A stretch of 64,000 nt of DNA. It comes from JAOUEA01 sp963762075. Its GTDB lineage: Bacteria > Actinomycetota > UBA4738 > HRBIN12. The first letter of the stretch is position 1. Each line of letters starts with the position of its first letter. This document shows positions 8,830-16,996 of the stretch, piece by piece. The stretch spans positions 496,001 to 560,000 of the forward strand of contig CAVXJC010000006.1 of assembly GCA_963762075.1 (NCBI GenBank), read 5' to 3'. The position numbers and the translations under genes are program-made. The notes under the pieces are model-generated. The model was not told where the DNA came from, did not search any database, and saw nothing but the letters and a program-made list of their open reading frames with translations.

Positions 8830-11800
8830 TCATGCGCCGGGTTCGGATACCTCGAGATCGGCGAAGTTCGCCGACGTCTTGCCGAACTCCCACCATCCGC
8901 GCACCCGAGGCTTGACGACCGCGAGGCTGCGCCCGTACACCATCGGGATCACGACGACGCGATCGGCGACCGCCATCCGATCGGCATCGTGGAACAACGC
9001 CAGCCTTCCTCGGTCGCTCCGCTCCTGCCGTGCCCGCTCGATCAACTCGTCGAACGGCGGATGGTCGAACCCTCCTTCGTTGGTCCGGCTCTGCGAATGG
9101 AACAACAGCCGCAGGAAGTACTCGGGATCGGCGTAGCCGGGCAGCCATCCGGTGAAGTAGACCGGCGCGTGCTCGCGCGGTGGTCGCATCGTCGCGGTCT
9201 CTTCCAGCGACCACGTGTGCCTCTCGATCGCAACGCCAAGGGCCGAGCGCCACGACTCGATCACCGGTTCCAGGATGGGGAGATCGTCGTCGAGGAACGC
9301 GACGGGGATCGGCCCCTCGACGCTCGATCGCGCGAGGCACGCGCGTGCCAACTCGGGATCGAAGCGCAGGGCGATGTCGGGTGTGTGCCCCTGCAACGCA
9401 GGGGGCACGATTCCGCCCGTGGCCACGACCATGTTCGCGGGCATCGCAGCGGCGAGGACATCGCGATCGATCGCATGGGCGAGCGCCCGCCGAAGGTCGA
9501 GATCCGATCCGGTCTCGCTCGTGTGATCGAAGGCCAGGTATCCCGACCATGCCGCCGGGCCGATCGACGCATCGGGCACGTCGCGCGACATCAGATCGGC
9601 CAGGCGCGGGGTGTAGCGAGCTGCGATGACGTCGATCTCGTCTCGTTCGTAGCCCCCGAGCGCCTCTCCGATCCTGGCTCGTGTGTAGCCGACCGACGCG
9701 ACGTTGCCCACACGACCCCCGTTGTCACCCGTCCGGCGCTCGAGGACGAGCCCGTCCGAGGACCGCCGAGCGACCCGGAACGCCCCCGAGACGACCTGCT
9801 TCCCCGGCTCGGTCCATCCATCGCCGAGAGCCTCGATCGCGTGCCGGGGCTGCGGTCCACCGTCCGGACGGTTCATCACGCTCATGAAGTACGGCGCCGG
9901 CGCTACGAGCCGGAACTCCACCGTCTGGTCGTCGAGGGCCCGCACACCGATCCGCCGGGGGTCGGCCTCCTCGCCCAGGTAATACTCCTGACCCCGTTCC
10001 AACACGAAATAGATCGCCACCGATGATCCCGGTGTCGTCGGATCGAGCACGCGCTTCACGCCGAACTCGACATCGTGCGCCGTGAGCGGTGAGCCATCGG
10101 ACCACGTGAGACCCTGGCGAAGCTTGAAGACGTAGCGCAAGCCGTCGTCGGAGATCTCCCATCGCTCGGCCAACGACGGCACGATCGTTCGCTCGGGCCA
10201 CTGCTCGACCAGGCGATCGAACAACTGCATGCAGAGTTGGATGTTCGGCCAGGCGATGGCCGAGCGCGGATCTGGGTCGTCCGGCAGGAAGCTCGTGGCG
10301 ATGTTGAGCGAGGCCGACGGCGTTCGGGCCGGCGGCTCGGCCGGCGTCCAGCGCTCGAACGCTTGTTGATACGCCTCGTTCGCCTCGGCGAACCGCAGCG
10401 AGACATGGAGCGCGAGCGCCAACTTGAATTGGACGAGCGCGATCTCTCGGTCTTCGCCTCGGCGATCGAGGAGCGGCAGGAGCTCCCGGTAGTACGCGAT
10501 CGCCTCGTCGAGAGCGTATTCCTGTCGGGCGCGATCTCCTGCGATCGTCAGGTAGCGAACCGCCTTGTCACCGTCCTGCGCACCGAGCCAATGGTGTGCC
10601 AACAGTCCGGCGACCTCGTCTTCTCGGTCGGCGTGGTGCTGCTCCAGCCACTCCGCGGCCCTGCCGTGCAGTCGACGTCGATCCCCGGCGACCAGAGTCC
10701 GATACGCCGTTTCCTGGATCAGCGCGTGCGTGAAGCGGTACTCGGGTTCTGGCCATCGACGCCCCTCGCGCACCAGATCGACCCGCATGAGCTCTCCGAG
10801 CGCGGCGCGCACGTCACCGCTGGCCACCATCTCCTGCAGCAGCGACAGGCTGAACGTGCGACCCAATACCGATGCTGCGACGACGGCATCGTGAACCGAT
10901 GGTTCGAGTCGGTCGAGACGCGCGAGGATCACCTTCTCGACCGTGGGTGGTACTTGCAGGTCGACCTCGTGATCGAATCGCCAACCCTCCTCGTCGTGAA
11001 CGAGCGCACCGGCGTCCACCATCGAGCGAACCATCTCTTCCAGGAAGAAGGGATTGCCTTCGGCCGACTCCAAGATGCGCGGCTCCACGACCGGCGGAAG
11101 GGTTGCTCGGCCGACGAGCGCCGCAAGGAGCTCGCGTCCCGCGACGCCGGACAGAGCATCGAGGCTCACCTCCCGGAACCGATGCGGAAGCGTGCGAGCC
11201 ACGTCTTCCTTCAACCGCCACGACGGATGATCGCGTTCGGGACGAGCCGTGCAGAGCAGCAGCAACGCTTCGTCCTCAGTGTCGCCAACCAGGCGTTCGA
11301 TCAGCTGCAGTGACGTGGCGTCCGCCCAATGGAGATCCTCGAGCAAGACGGCCAACGGGCCCTCGGCCGCCAATCCCTGCAGCGTCTGGCGCACCACCTC
11401 GAACGTTCGGTACTGCAGCGCCTCCGGCGAGAGCTCACCGAGCCGAGACGACTCGTCGGCTGTTGGCGCGAGTCCGAGCAGTGCCGAGAGGTACGGGACC
11501 ATCTCTCCGGATCGAGCCGCGAACAAGCGGTCGATCTGCCGGCGAAGCGCCACGCGGACCAGCAGGTCGGGTTCGTCGCCTCGTGCCCCCAACCACGATC
11601 GCAGCAGGTCACGGAACGGCCAATATTGGAACGACCCTCCGTAGCTCACGCACCGACCCTCGAGCCAGAGCGACCTGCCGAACGCAGGCGTCGTCGCACC
11701 GAAGGCACGACGCAGCTCGTGCACCATGCGGGTCTTGCCGATACCAGGCTCGCCGGTAACGAACACGATGCCGCCTGTTCCTTCCGCGACCGCCTCGACG

Positions 11801-12459
11801 GCGTCCTTGGCCTTGGCGAGCTCTCGGTCTCTGCCGACCATGCGGGGGGATGATCTGGGGTCGGCCGAACCGTGCGGCCGAGCGCCGTCGCCCGTCACCG
11901 TGAACGCGGCCACCGGGTCGGCCTTGCCCTTGAGCTCGAACGTCTGCCCGTCGTCCCACGTGAACCGGTCCGCCACGATCCGTCTGGTCGCTTCGCCCAC
12001 CAGCACGGAGCCCGGCTGAGCCTTGGACTGGAGCCTCGCGGCGACGTTCACGGCGTCCCCCATCGCGCTGAATTCGACCCGCTCACCGGCACCGATCGCT
12101 CCGGTCACCACCAGCCCGGTATTCACCCCGACGCGCACGTTCAGCGCGTCGACCGCCCAGGCCTCGGCCACCTCACGTGCGAAGCTCTCGATGTCGTCGA
12201 CGATGCGCAGACCGGTGCGAACCGCACGCTCAGCGTCGTCTTCGTGAGCGATCGGCGCGCCGAAGAGCGCCAGCACCCCGTCGCCGGCCAGATCCTTCAC
12301 GGTGCCGCCGAACGCATCGACGGCAGAGACCATGCGTGCGACGGCATCGCCGACGACGAGCTTCAATTCCTCGGGATCGAGACGCTCACCCAGCGCGGTC
12401 GACCCCACCAGGTCGGCGAAGAGCGCCGTCACCACCCGTCGTTCGTCGCGCACCTCCAC
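8830..12459 (-). CDS. Class III adenylate/guanylate cyclase - AAA ATPase - TPR - solute-binding (SBP_bac_5) fusion
   Basis: About 1209 residues with four parts. A class III nucleotide cyclase comes first (RRVVTALFADLVGSTALGERL, then DLAGDGVLALFGAPI and FSAMGDAVNVAARLQ). From about residue 205 there is an AAA/STAND-type ATPase with MVGRDRELA, Walker A GEPGIGKT and a Walker B-like LLEDLHWADATS. A helical TPR-like region covers about 480-700. From about 715 there is a complete family-5 oligopeptide-binding domain (LAERWEISDDGLRYVFKLRQ, LTAHDVEFGVKRVLDP, LRRALAHAIDRD). No signal peptide or membrane segment separates the parts, so the binding domain should be cytoplasmic. It probably senses a ligand and makes a cyclic nucleotide. 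The GTG at 12459 has AGGA upstream; the ATGs at 12537 and 12651 are alternatives, the latter overlapping the TetR gene. Confidence 0.85.
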   Translation of the reverse strand: MEVRDERRVVTALFADLVGSTALGERLDPEELKLVVGDAVARMVSAVDAFGGTVKDLAGDGVLALFGAPIAHEDDAERAVRTGLRIVDDIESFAREVAEAWAVDALNVRVGVNTGLVVTGAIGAGERVEFSAMGDAVNVAARLQSKAQPGSVLVGEATRRIVADRFTWDDGQTFELKGKADPVAAFTVTGDGARPHGSADPRSSPRMVGRDRELAKAKDAVEAVAEGTGGIVFVTGEPGIGKTRMVHELRRAFGATTPAFGRSLWLEGRCVSYGGSFQYWPFRDLLRSWLGARGDEPDLLVRVALRRQIDRLFAARSGEMVPYLSALLGLAPTADESSRLGELSPEALQYRTFEVVRQTLQGLAAEGPLAVLLEDLHWADATSLQLIERLVGDTEDEALLLLCTARPERDHPSWRLKEDVARTLPHRFREVSLDALSGVAGRELLAALVGRATLPPVVEPRILESAEGNPFFLEEMVRSMVDAGALVHDEEGWRFDHEVDLQVPPTVEKVILARLDRLEPSVHDAVVAASVLGRTFSLSLLQEMVASGDVRAALGELMRVDLVREGRRWPEPEYRFTHALIQETAYRTLVAGDRRRLHGRAAEWLEQHHADREDEVAGLLAHHWLGAQDGDKAVRYLTIAGDRARQEYALDEAIAYYRELLPLLDRRGEDREIALVQFKLALALHVSLRFAEANEAYQQAFERWTPAEPPARTPSASLNIATSFLPDDPDPRSAIAWPNIQLCMQLFDRLVEQWPERTIVPSLAERWEISDDGLRYVFKLRQGLTWSDGSPLTAHDVEFGVKRVLDPTTPGSSVAIYFVLERGQEYYLGEEADPRRIGVRALDDQTVEFRLVAPAPYFMSVMNRPDGGPQPRHAIEALGDGWTEPGKQVVSGAFRVARRSSDGLVLERRTGDNGGRVGNVASVGYTRARIGEALGGYERDEIDVIAARYTPRLADLMSRDVPDASIGPAAWSGYLAFDHTSETGSDLDLRRALAHAIDRDVLAAAMPANMVVATGGIVPPALQGHTPDIALRFDPELARACLARSSVEGPIPVAFLDDDLPILEPVIESWRSALGVAIERHTWSLEETATMRPPREHAPVYFTGWLPGYADPEYFLRLLFHSQSRTNEGGFDHPPFDELIERARQERSDRGRLALFHDADRMAVADRVVVIPMVYGRSLAVVKPRVRGWWEFGKTSANFADLEVSEPGA

Positions 12460-12604
12460 CGGGTCATCCTGCCCGTCGCAGCCACGAGCGGCAATGCGGA
12501 CGCGAGGAGTGGCTCTCGATCCGCGCGATCCCGGCATCACGCGCGTGAAGCAGGCACAGCGCACTTGCAGCGAAACGGCCTCTTTCGATCGCCGCTCGCA
12601 CCGC

Positions 12605-13213
12605 TCACTCGGCAGGACGCAGCGCCGCCCGAACGAACAGCAGCACCTCACGCTCGCGGCGACGGAGCGACGCCCGGCCGCTGTCCGCTCCGACCACGGC
12701 GCTCAACACGCTCGCTTCGGTGAGCGAGCCGACGACTGCCGTGTAGAGCGTGAACAGCAGCATGGCGGGGTCCTGCTTGCGGATCTCGCCGCTATCCATG
12801 CCGGCCTGCAAGAACTCGATCGCGCGGCGGCGGAGCGGATCGAGCACGCCGGCGAACCGGTCGAATGCGGCGGGCCCGAGTCGGGCGGCTTCGCGTACGA
12901 ACATCGGGAACTCGGGCCATTCCGCCGCGAGCCCGAAGACCCCGTGGATCACGGCCTCGGCGCGATCCCAATAAGTCTCGGCGCCCTCGAGTGCGGCGGC
13001 GAGCTCCGAGCCGAGCCGTTCCCCTGCCGCCTGCAGGCACGCCTCGAGCAAGGCTTCCTTGTTCGGGAAGTAGTAGAGCAGCGTCTGCTTGCGCACTCCG
13101 ACCGCGGTGGCGATGCTCTCGATGCTCGCGCCCTTGTATCCGTCGCGACCGAACTGGTGGATCGCCTCGGCGACGATCGTGGTGCGCCGTTGCTCGCCGC
13201 CCGTGCGAGGCAT
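12605..13213 (-). CDS. TetR/AcrR-family transcriptional regulator
   Basis: A 202-residue regulator. The N-terminal helix-turn-helix is classic: TTIVAEAIHQFGRDGYKGAS, then IATAVGVRKQTLLYYFPNKEALLEA. The C-terminal all-helical ligand domain is variable. It is the fifth gene of the leftward lipid-type operon, three bases after the acyltransferase stop. The promoter of the first gene of that operon contains a TetR-type palindrome (19316-19329), so autoregulation in response to an acyl-CoA or lipid is a reasonable inference. Confidence 0.92.
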   Translation of the reverse strand: MPRTGGEQRRTTIVAEAIHQFGRDGYKGASIESIATAVGVRKQTLLYYFPNKEALLEACLQAAGERLGSELAAALEGAETYWDRAEAVIHGVFGLAAEWPEFPMFVREAARLGPAAFDRFAGVLDPLRRRAIEFLQAGMDSGEIRKQDPAMLLFTLYTAVVGSLTEASVLSAVVGADSGRASLRRREREVLLFVRAALRPAE

Positions 13214-13216
13214 GCG

Positions 13217-14125
13217 CTAATCCCAGGTCTTCCTCGTACCACGGCGCTCGATCGGACGCGAGCCTTCCCAGCGTTTGCGCCACTCGGGGCCGCTCGGCCC
13301 GTACGGGGGCGGGGTCTCACCACGCTCTGCGCGCTGCAACGATTCCCACCATGTCGTGCGGTCCTCGTCGAGGAGCTCCGCCACCGCCTGGGTCATGCGA
13401 GCGGTGAACGCCTGATGAGTCTCGCCCTCGGCGGGGAACAGCGGCGCGCCGATCCGCACCCGCACCGGGGGACGGCCTGCCCGCGGCCACCAACTGCCCT
13501 TGGGCATCGCCTGGTACGCCCCGCGGATGCCCACCGGCACCGCGCCGACACCCGCCTCGATGCAGAGCCGCGCGGTGCCATGACGGAACCGCTTCGTGTG
13601 GCCGTCGGGCGATCGGGTGCCCTCCGGGAACACCACGAGGCTCCAACCATCGTCGAGGAGCTCGCGAGCCTTCGTGACCGCGTGCCGCCCACCGCGCGAC
13701 CGGTCGATCGGGAACGCTCCGTAGGCGAGCGCAGTGAACGATGCTCGCCACCACACGTCGAAGAAATAGTCCCGTGCGGCGCCCACAGCCGTCTTCTCCT
13801 GCCATCGTTCGGGCAGGGCCGTCAGGATGATCGTCGCGTCGAGGTGGCTCGAGTGGTTCGAGTAGAAGATCACACCGCCCTCGATCGCCGTGAGGTGCTC
13901 GAGGCCGTAGACGCGCAACGCGACCTGGCTGCGCAGCAGCGGGCCGAGGCCGGCGTTCAAGATGACGAGCCGCGCTGCTGTGCCCGCACCCGAACGGGCC
14001 CAGTCGGTCGGGAACACCGCGTCCTCGCGAGGCGGCGTGTGCGGCTCGGCGCTACGGGGCACCATGGGGCGGCGACCCCATCGGAACCCCTCCGACATCG
14101 TCTTCAGCTCGTCGCGCACGCCCAT
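13217..14125 (-). CDS. PlsC-type acyltransferase (1-acyl-glycerol-3-phosphate acyltransferase family)
   Basis: A 302-residue acyltransferase. The catalytic HX4D motif is NHSSHLD (residues about 90-96), and the glycerophosphate-binding motif VFPEGTRS lies about 75 residues later, followed by VPVGIRGAY. The N- and C-terminal extensions are longer than in a minimal PlsC. It transfers an acyl chain to a glycerolipid or alcohol at the inner membrane face. Between a LarA-like gene and a TetR gene in an operon led by an acyl-CoA reductase, it probably serves a special lipid and not bulk phosphatidate synthesis. Confidence 0.88.
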   Translation of the reverse strand: MGVRDELKTMSEGFRWGRRPMVPRSAEPHTPPREDAVFPTDWARSGAGTAARLVILNAGLGPLLRSQVALRVYGLEHLTAIEGGVIFYSNHSSHLDATIILTALPERWQEKTAVGAARDYFFDVWWRASFTALAYGAFPIDRSRGGRHAVTKARELLDDGWSLVVFPEGTRSPDGHTKRFRHGTARLCIEAGVGAVPVGIRGAYQAMPKGSWWPRAGRPPVRVRIGAPLFPAEGETHQAFTARMTQAVAELLDEDRTTWWESLQRAERGETPPPYGPSGPEWRKRWEGSRPIERRGTRKTWD

Positions 14126-14138
14126 CGCTCAGGTCTCC

Positions 14139-15728
14139 TCAGTGCACGTCGGCGATCATCACGGGCGGCGCGTGGAAGTAGGTGATCTCGGGCGAAGAGC
14201 CGACCGTGTCCTTGGCCATCTCGAGCGCGTCTCGCATCGAGTCGGCGCGCCGGTAGCCGAGTCGCGCCACGCTCGACGGGTTCCCACCGACGAAGATCAC
14301 ATCGCCCGCGTGATCGCGTCCGTGTGCGCCCCAGTACCACATGTAGAACGGATGCACGCCGTGGTACGCGTGGCTCGTGCGGTACAGGTGCACGTACCAG
14401 GGGTCGGTGGCGTAGCGTTCCTCGAACTCCTTCTCGATCGTCTTCGGATCGGTGCTCTCGGCCAGCACTTCCTCGAAGAAGTCGATGTAGCTCGGGTGAT
14501 GGATCGAGTGGAACTCCCACGGCACCGGGTGATGCAGGATGATCACGCCACTCTGCTTCACGAGCGGCTTGTTGCGATACATGTTGAACAGGTACCCGAG
14601 CCCGAGGCAGTGCACGAGGATCGGGTTCAGGATGGAGTTCACGTTGTACGGCCCGAGGTAGGGCACGCCCATGATCAGCACATCGGCCTGCCCCTGCACC
14701 TCCACGAGCTGCTGGCGATGCAGGTTCGTCAGGGTGCGTTGGTGCACCGCCTCGACCTCACCCGCATTCACGCCGGTCAGCTTGTAGGGAGCCTCGATAC
14801 GCCGGAAGAACTCACGTCGTACTCGGGGCGGTGCCATGTCGTTGGCCTTCTTCGCCGCGATCATCAGTGCCTGATCGCTCGCCCCCCACTCCCATTCCCG
14901 CTTGTTCAGGAAGCCGAGATTCGACGGGAACGTCTCCGAGTTGACGGTCGTCTCGATCTGGAAGATCTTGACGCCCGCATCACGCAGTACCCTGCCCATG
15001 CGATTCACCGAATCGTTGATCGCGCTGTGGCCTTCTCGCGGATCCATATACGACTTCGAGTGCATCATCGTGTTCACGTTGTGGTGGTGCTTGAGGCTCC
15101 GGTATCCCGCGAGCCCGACCGCGACCGACTTGTGACCGCCGTCCATCGCGACCAGGTTGATGTTCACGTAGACGATCAGATCACTCTCGGCGGCGCGCTT
15201 GGAGATCTCGACCAGCTCGTCGTCGTCGGTCCTACCGATCTCGACCAGGCCCTGCGGATCTTCGGCGTCGAAGTTCTTCAGGTGTTCCGGGTAGAACGAG
15301 CGGTACACGCGCTCGCCGACCGCTCGCCGGATCTCCTCGGAGGTCATGCGCCGGTGGAGCGCGGTCGCGACGATCAGCTCGAGGTCGTCGACACCGGCGC
15401 GGGCGGCGAGTTCGATCACGTGCTCGAGGATCGGTTGGCGCACGTCGGGCGTGCGCATCGGCGGCAGCGGGATCGAGATGTCGTCGATCGCGATCGTGAG
15501 CTTCATGCCACCGAACATCAGCTCAGGAAGCGGCTTGGAGTCGCCGACGGGGTTCAACAGCGCGTGACGGACCGCGGCCGGTACGTCGCGGATACCGGGG
15601 AGCGGGTCGGGCGGATACACGACGCGGGTGCCGAGGGGGAACTTCTGCATGCGGTAGCCCTCGCCCTGATGCACGAGCAGCGGAGGCGTTCGCTCGTCAA
15701 CCTGCAACACGAATCCCGGTCTGGGCAT
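14139..15728 (-). CDS. LarA-like (DUF2088, lactate racemase N-terminal domain) protein
   Basis: A 529-residue protein. Residues about 70-260 resemble the N-terminal domain of the nickel-pincer lactate racemase family: LTIAIDDISIPLPP, VATALHRRMTSEEIRRAVG (compare the HRxMTxxE motif) and DGGHKSVAVGLAGYRSL with several histidines after it. It is about 100 residues longer than LarA, and the C-terminal part is unfamiliar. No larB, larC or larE cofactor genes are nearby. The true substrate is unknown. Thirteen bases separate it from the acyltransferase gene, so the two are co-transcribed. A 2-hydroxy acid or acyl substrate would fit the context. Confidence 0.7.
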   Translation of the reverse strand: MPRPGFVLQVDERTPPLLVHQGEGYRMQKFPLGTRVVYPPDPLPGIRDVPAAVRHALLNPVGDSKPLPELMFGGMKLTIAIDDISIPLPPMRTPDVRQPILEHVIELAARAGVDDLELIVATALHRRMTSEEIRRAVGERVYRSFYPEHLKNFDAEDPQGLVEIGRTDDDELVEISKRAAESDLIVYVNINLVAMDGGHKSVAVGLAGYRSLKHHHNVNTMMHSKSYMDPREGHSAINDSVNRMGRVLRDAGVKIFQIETTVNSETFPSNLGFLNKREWEWGASDQALMIAAKKANDMAPPRVRREFFRRIEAPYKLTGVNAGEVEAVHQRTLTNLHRQQLVEVQGQADVLIMGVPYLGPYNVNSILNPILVHCLGLGYLFNMYRNKPLVKQSGVIILHHPVPWEFHSIHHPSYIDFFEEVLAESTDPKTIEKEFEERYATDPWYVHLYRTSHAYHGVHPFYMWYWGAHGRDHAGDVIFVGGNPSSVARLGYRRADSMRDALEMAKDTVGSSPEITYFHAPPVMIADVH

Positions 15729-15741
15729 CTGTCGTCGTCTC

Positions 15742-16980
15742 CTAGGTCACGGGTTGGTGAGTCGTCGAGTGTTCCTGCGGGGCGAAGGCGACCTTGAACG
15801 TGCCGAGGCGCCCGGCAGACATGGCGTGGTCGATCGCGTCACGCCAACGGGCGAGCGGATACGTCGCGCCGACCATCGGGGCCAGCATCGGCCCGATCTG
15901 GTGCGCCAGCTCGAGCGCGAGCGCGAACGAGTGGCGCCTGCCGTCATCGGTCTGCTCCATGGCGGTGGTGTAGGCGCCGACGAGCTCGAGCTCACGGAAC
16001 CACAGCGGCGTGAGGTCGGCGCCGCCCGACGGGATGCCGCTCACCACCACTCGGCCTCCCGCCTTCGTGGTTCGAAGAGCCATGTCGAGCGCGCGCTTCG
16101 TTCCTGTGCACTCGAACACCACGTCGGCACCGCCGAGCAAGAAGTCCTGACCGCGCTCGGGGGAAAGCTTGACGGCATGCCCCGCGCGGCGAACGGCCTT
16201 CAACGCGTGTTCAGGGCGCACGACCTCGTCGGCACCGGCCATCTTCGCCGCCGCGCGCTGCGCCGAGTGCTTGGCCGCCACGATCACGCGGCCCGGCTGC
16301 GCGAATCGTCGGAGCGCAACCTGGGTCAGCAACCCGACCGTGCCCGAGCCGATCACGAGCACGTCGGCGCCTTCGGGCACACGTGCACGGAAGACCGAGT
16401 GGATGGCCGTCGCGAGGGGCTCGATCAGCACCGCGGCGTGATCGTCGATGCCGTCGGGCACCGCCCAGAGCTGCGAACGATGCGCGAGCAACATGCGGCT
16501 CCATCCGCCTCCCGTGCTCGAGCAGAACCCTGTCTGCAAACCCGCCTTCAGCGAGCCGACCGACACCCGGTCGCAGCGTCCGTACTCACCCACGGCGCAG
16601 TGCTCGCAGAGCTCGGCCTGTTCCCGCGCCGCACAGCCCAGCACCGATGAGAGCGTCACTCGCTGGCCTGCTTTGTGATCGCCGCAGTCGTCGAGCAACT
16701 CCCCGACGACCTCGTGGCCCGGCACGAACGGCATCGACACGAGCGGGGAGAAGTAGAAGGAGGACTCTCCCGCGATCGTCGAGAGGTCGCTGCCGCAGAT
16801 GCCCGCGAGCGTGGGCTTCAGCCGGGCCCAGCCGACGCGCGATGGCTCGGGGTCGGCCTGAGTAACCAGTCGCAGTGGCGTCAACGGCCCGCCCGCCACG
16901 AGGCCGGGCACCTTCCTGCCCGCGACCCGGGCGCCCACGTACCGCGGCATCGAGCGGAAGTACTCGAGCGCGAGCGCCAT
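15742..16980 (-). CDS. Zinc-type medium-chain alcohol dehydrogenase
   Basis: A 412-residue MDR-family enzyme. Catalytic-zinc ligands are GICGSDLS and PGHEVVGE. A structural zinc cluster may be formed by the cysteines of CAAREQAELCEHCAVGEYGRC (spacing is unusual). The cofactor fold is VLVIGSGTVGLLTQVAL. The substrate is not evident, but between an acyl-CoA reductase and a LarA-like protein a long-chain alcohol/aldehyde or hydroxy-lipid is plausible. It lies 16 bases after the reductase start gene and 13 before the LarA-like gene in the same operon. Confidence 0.85.
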   Translation of the reverse strand: MALALEYFRSMPRYVGARVAGRKVPGLVAGGPLTPLRLVTQADPEPSRVGWARLKPTLAGICGSDLSTIAGESSFYFSPLVSMPFVPGHEVVGELLDDCGDHKAGQRVTLSSVLGCAAREQAELCEHCAVGEYGRCDRVSVGSLKAGLQTGFCSSTGGGWSRMLLAHRSQLWAVPDGIDDHAAVLIEPLATAIHSVFRARVPEGADVLVIGSGTVGLLTQVALRRFAQPGRVIVAAKHSAQRAAAKMAGADEVVRPEHALKAVRRAGHAVKLSPERGQDFLLGGADVVFECTGTKRALDMALRTTKAGGRVVVSGIPSGGADLTPLWFRELELVGAYTTAMEQTDDGRRHSFALALELAHQIGPMLAPMVGATYPLARWRDAIDHAMSAGRLGTFKVAFAPQEHSTTHQPVT

Positions 16981-16996
16981 CAGCCCGCCAGTCCGT

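Noticed and set aside
8740..10026. A 428-codon frame opposite the cyclase fusion
   Set aside because: Composition shadow of the fusion gene, no domain match.
12459..12651. N-terminal extension of the cyclase fusion from 12651
   Set aside because: It would overlap the TetR gene by 47 bases and add a cysteine/arginine-rich stretch not seen in cyclases; the GTG at 12459 has a better site.
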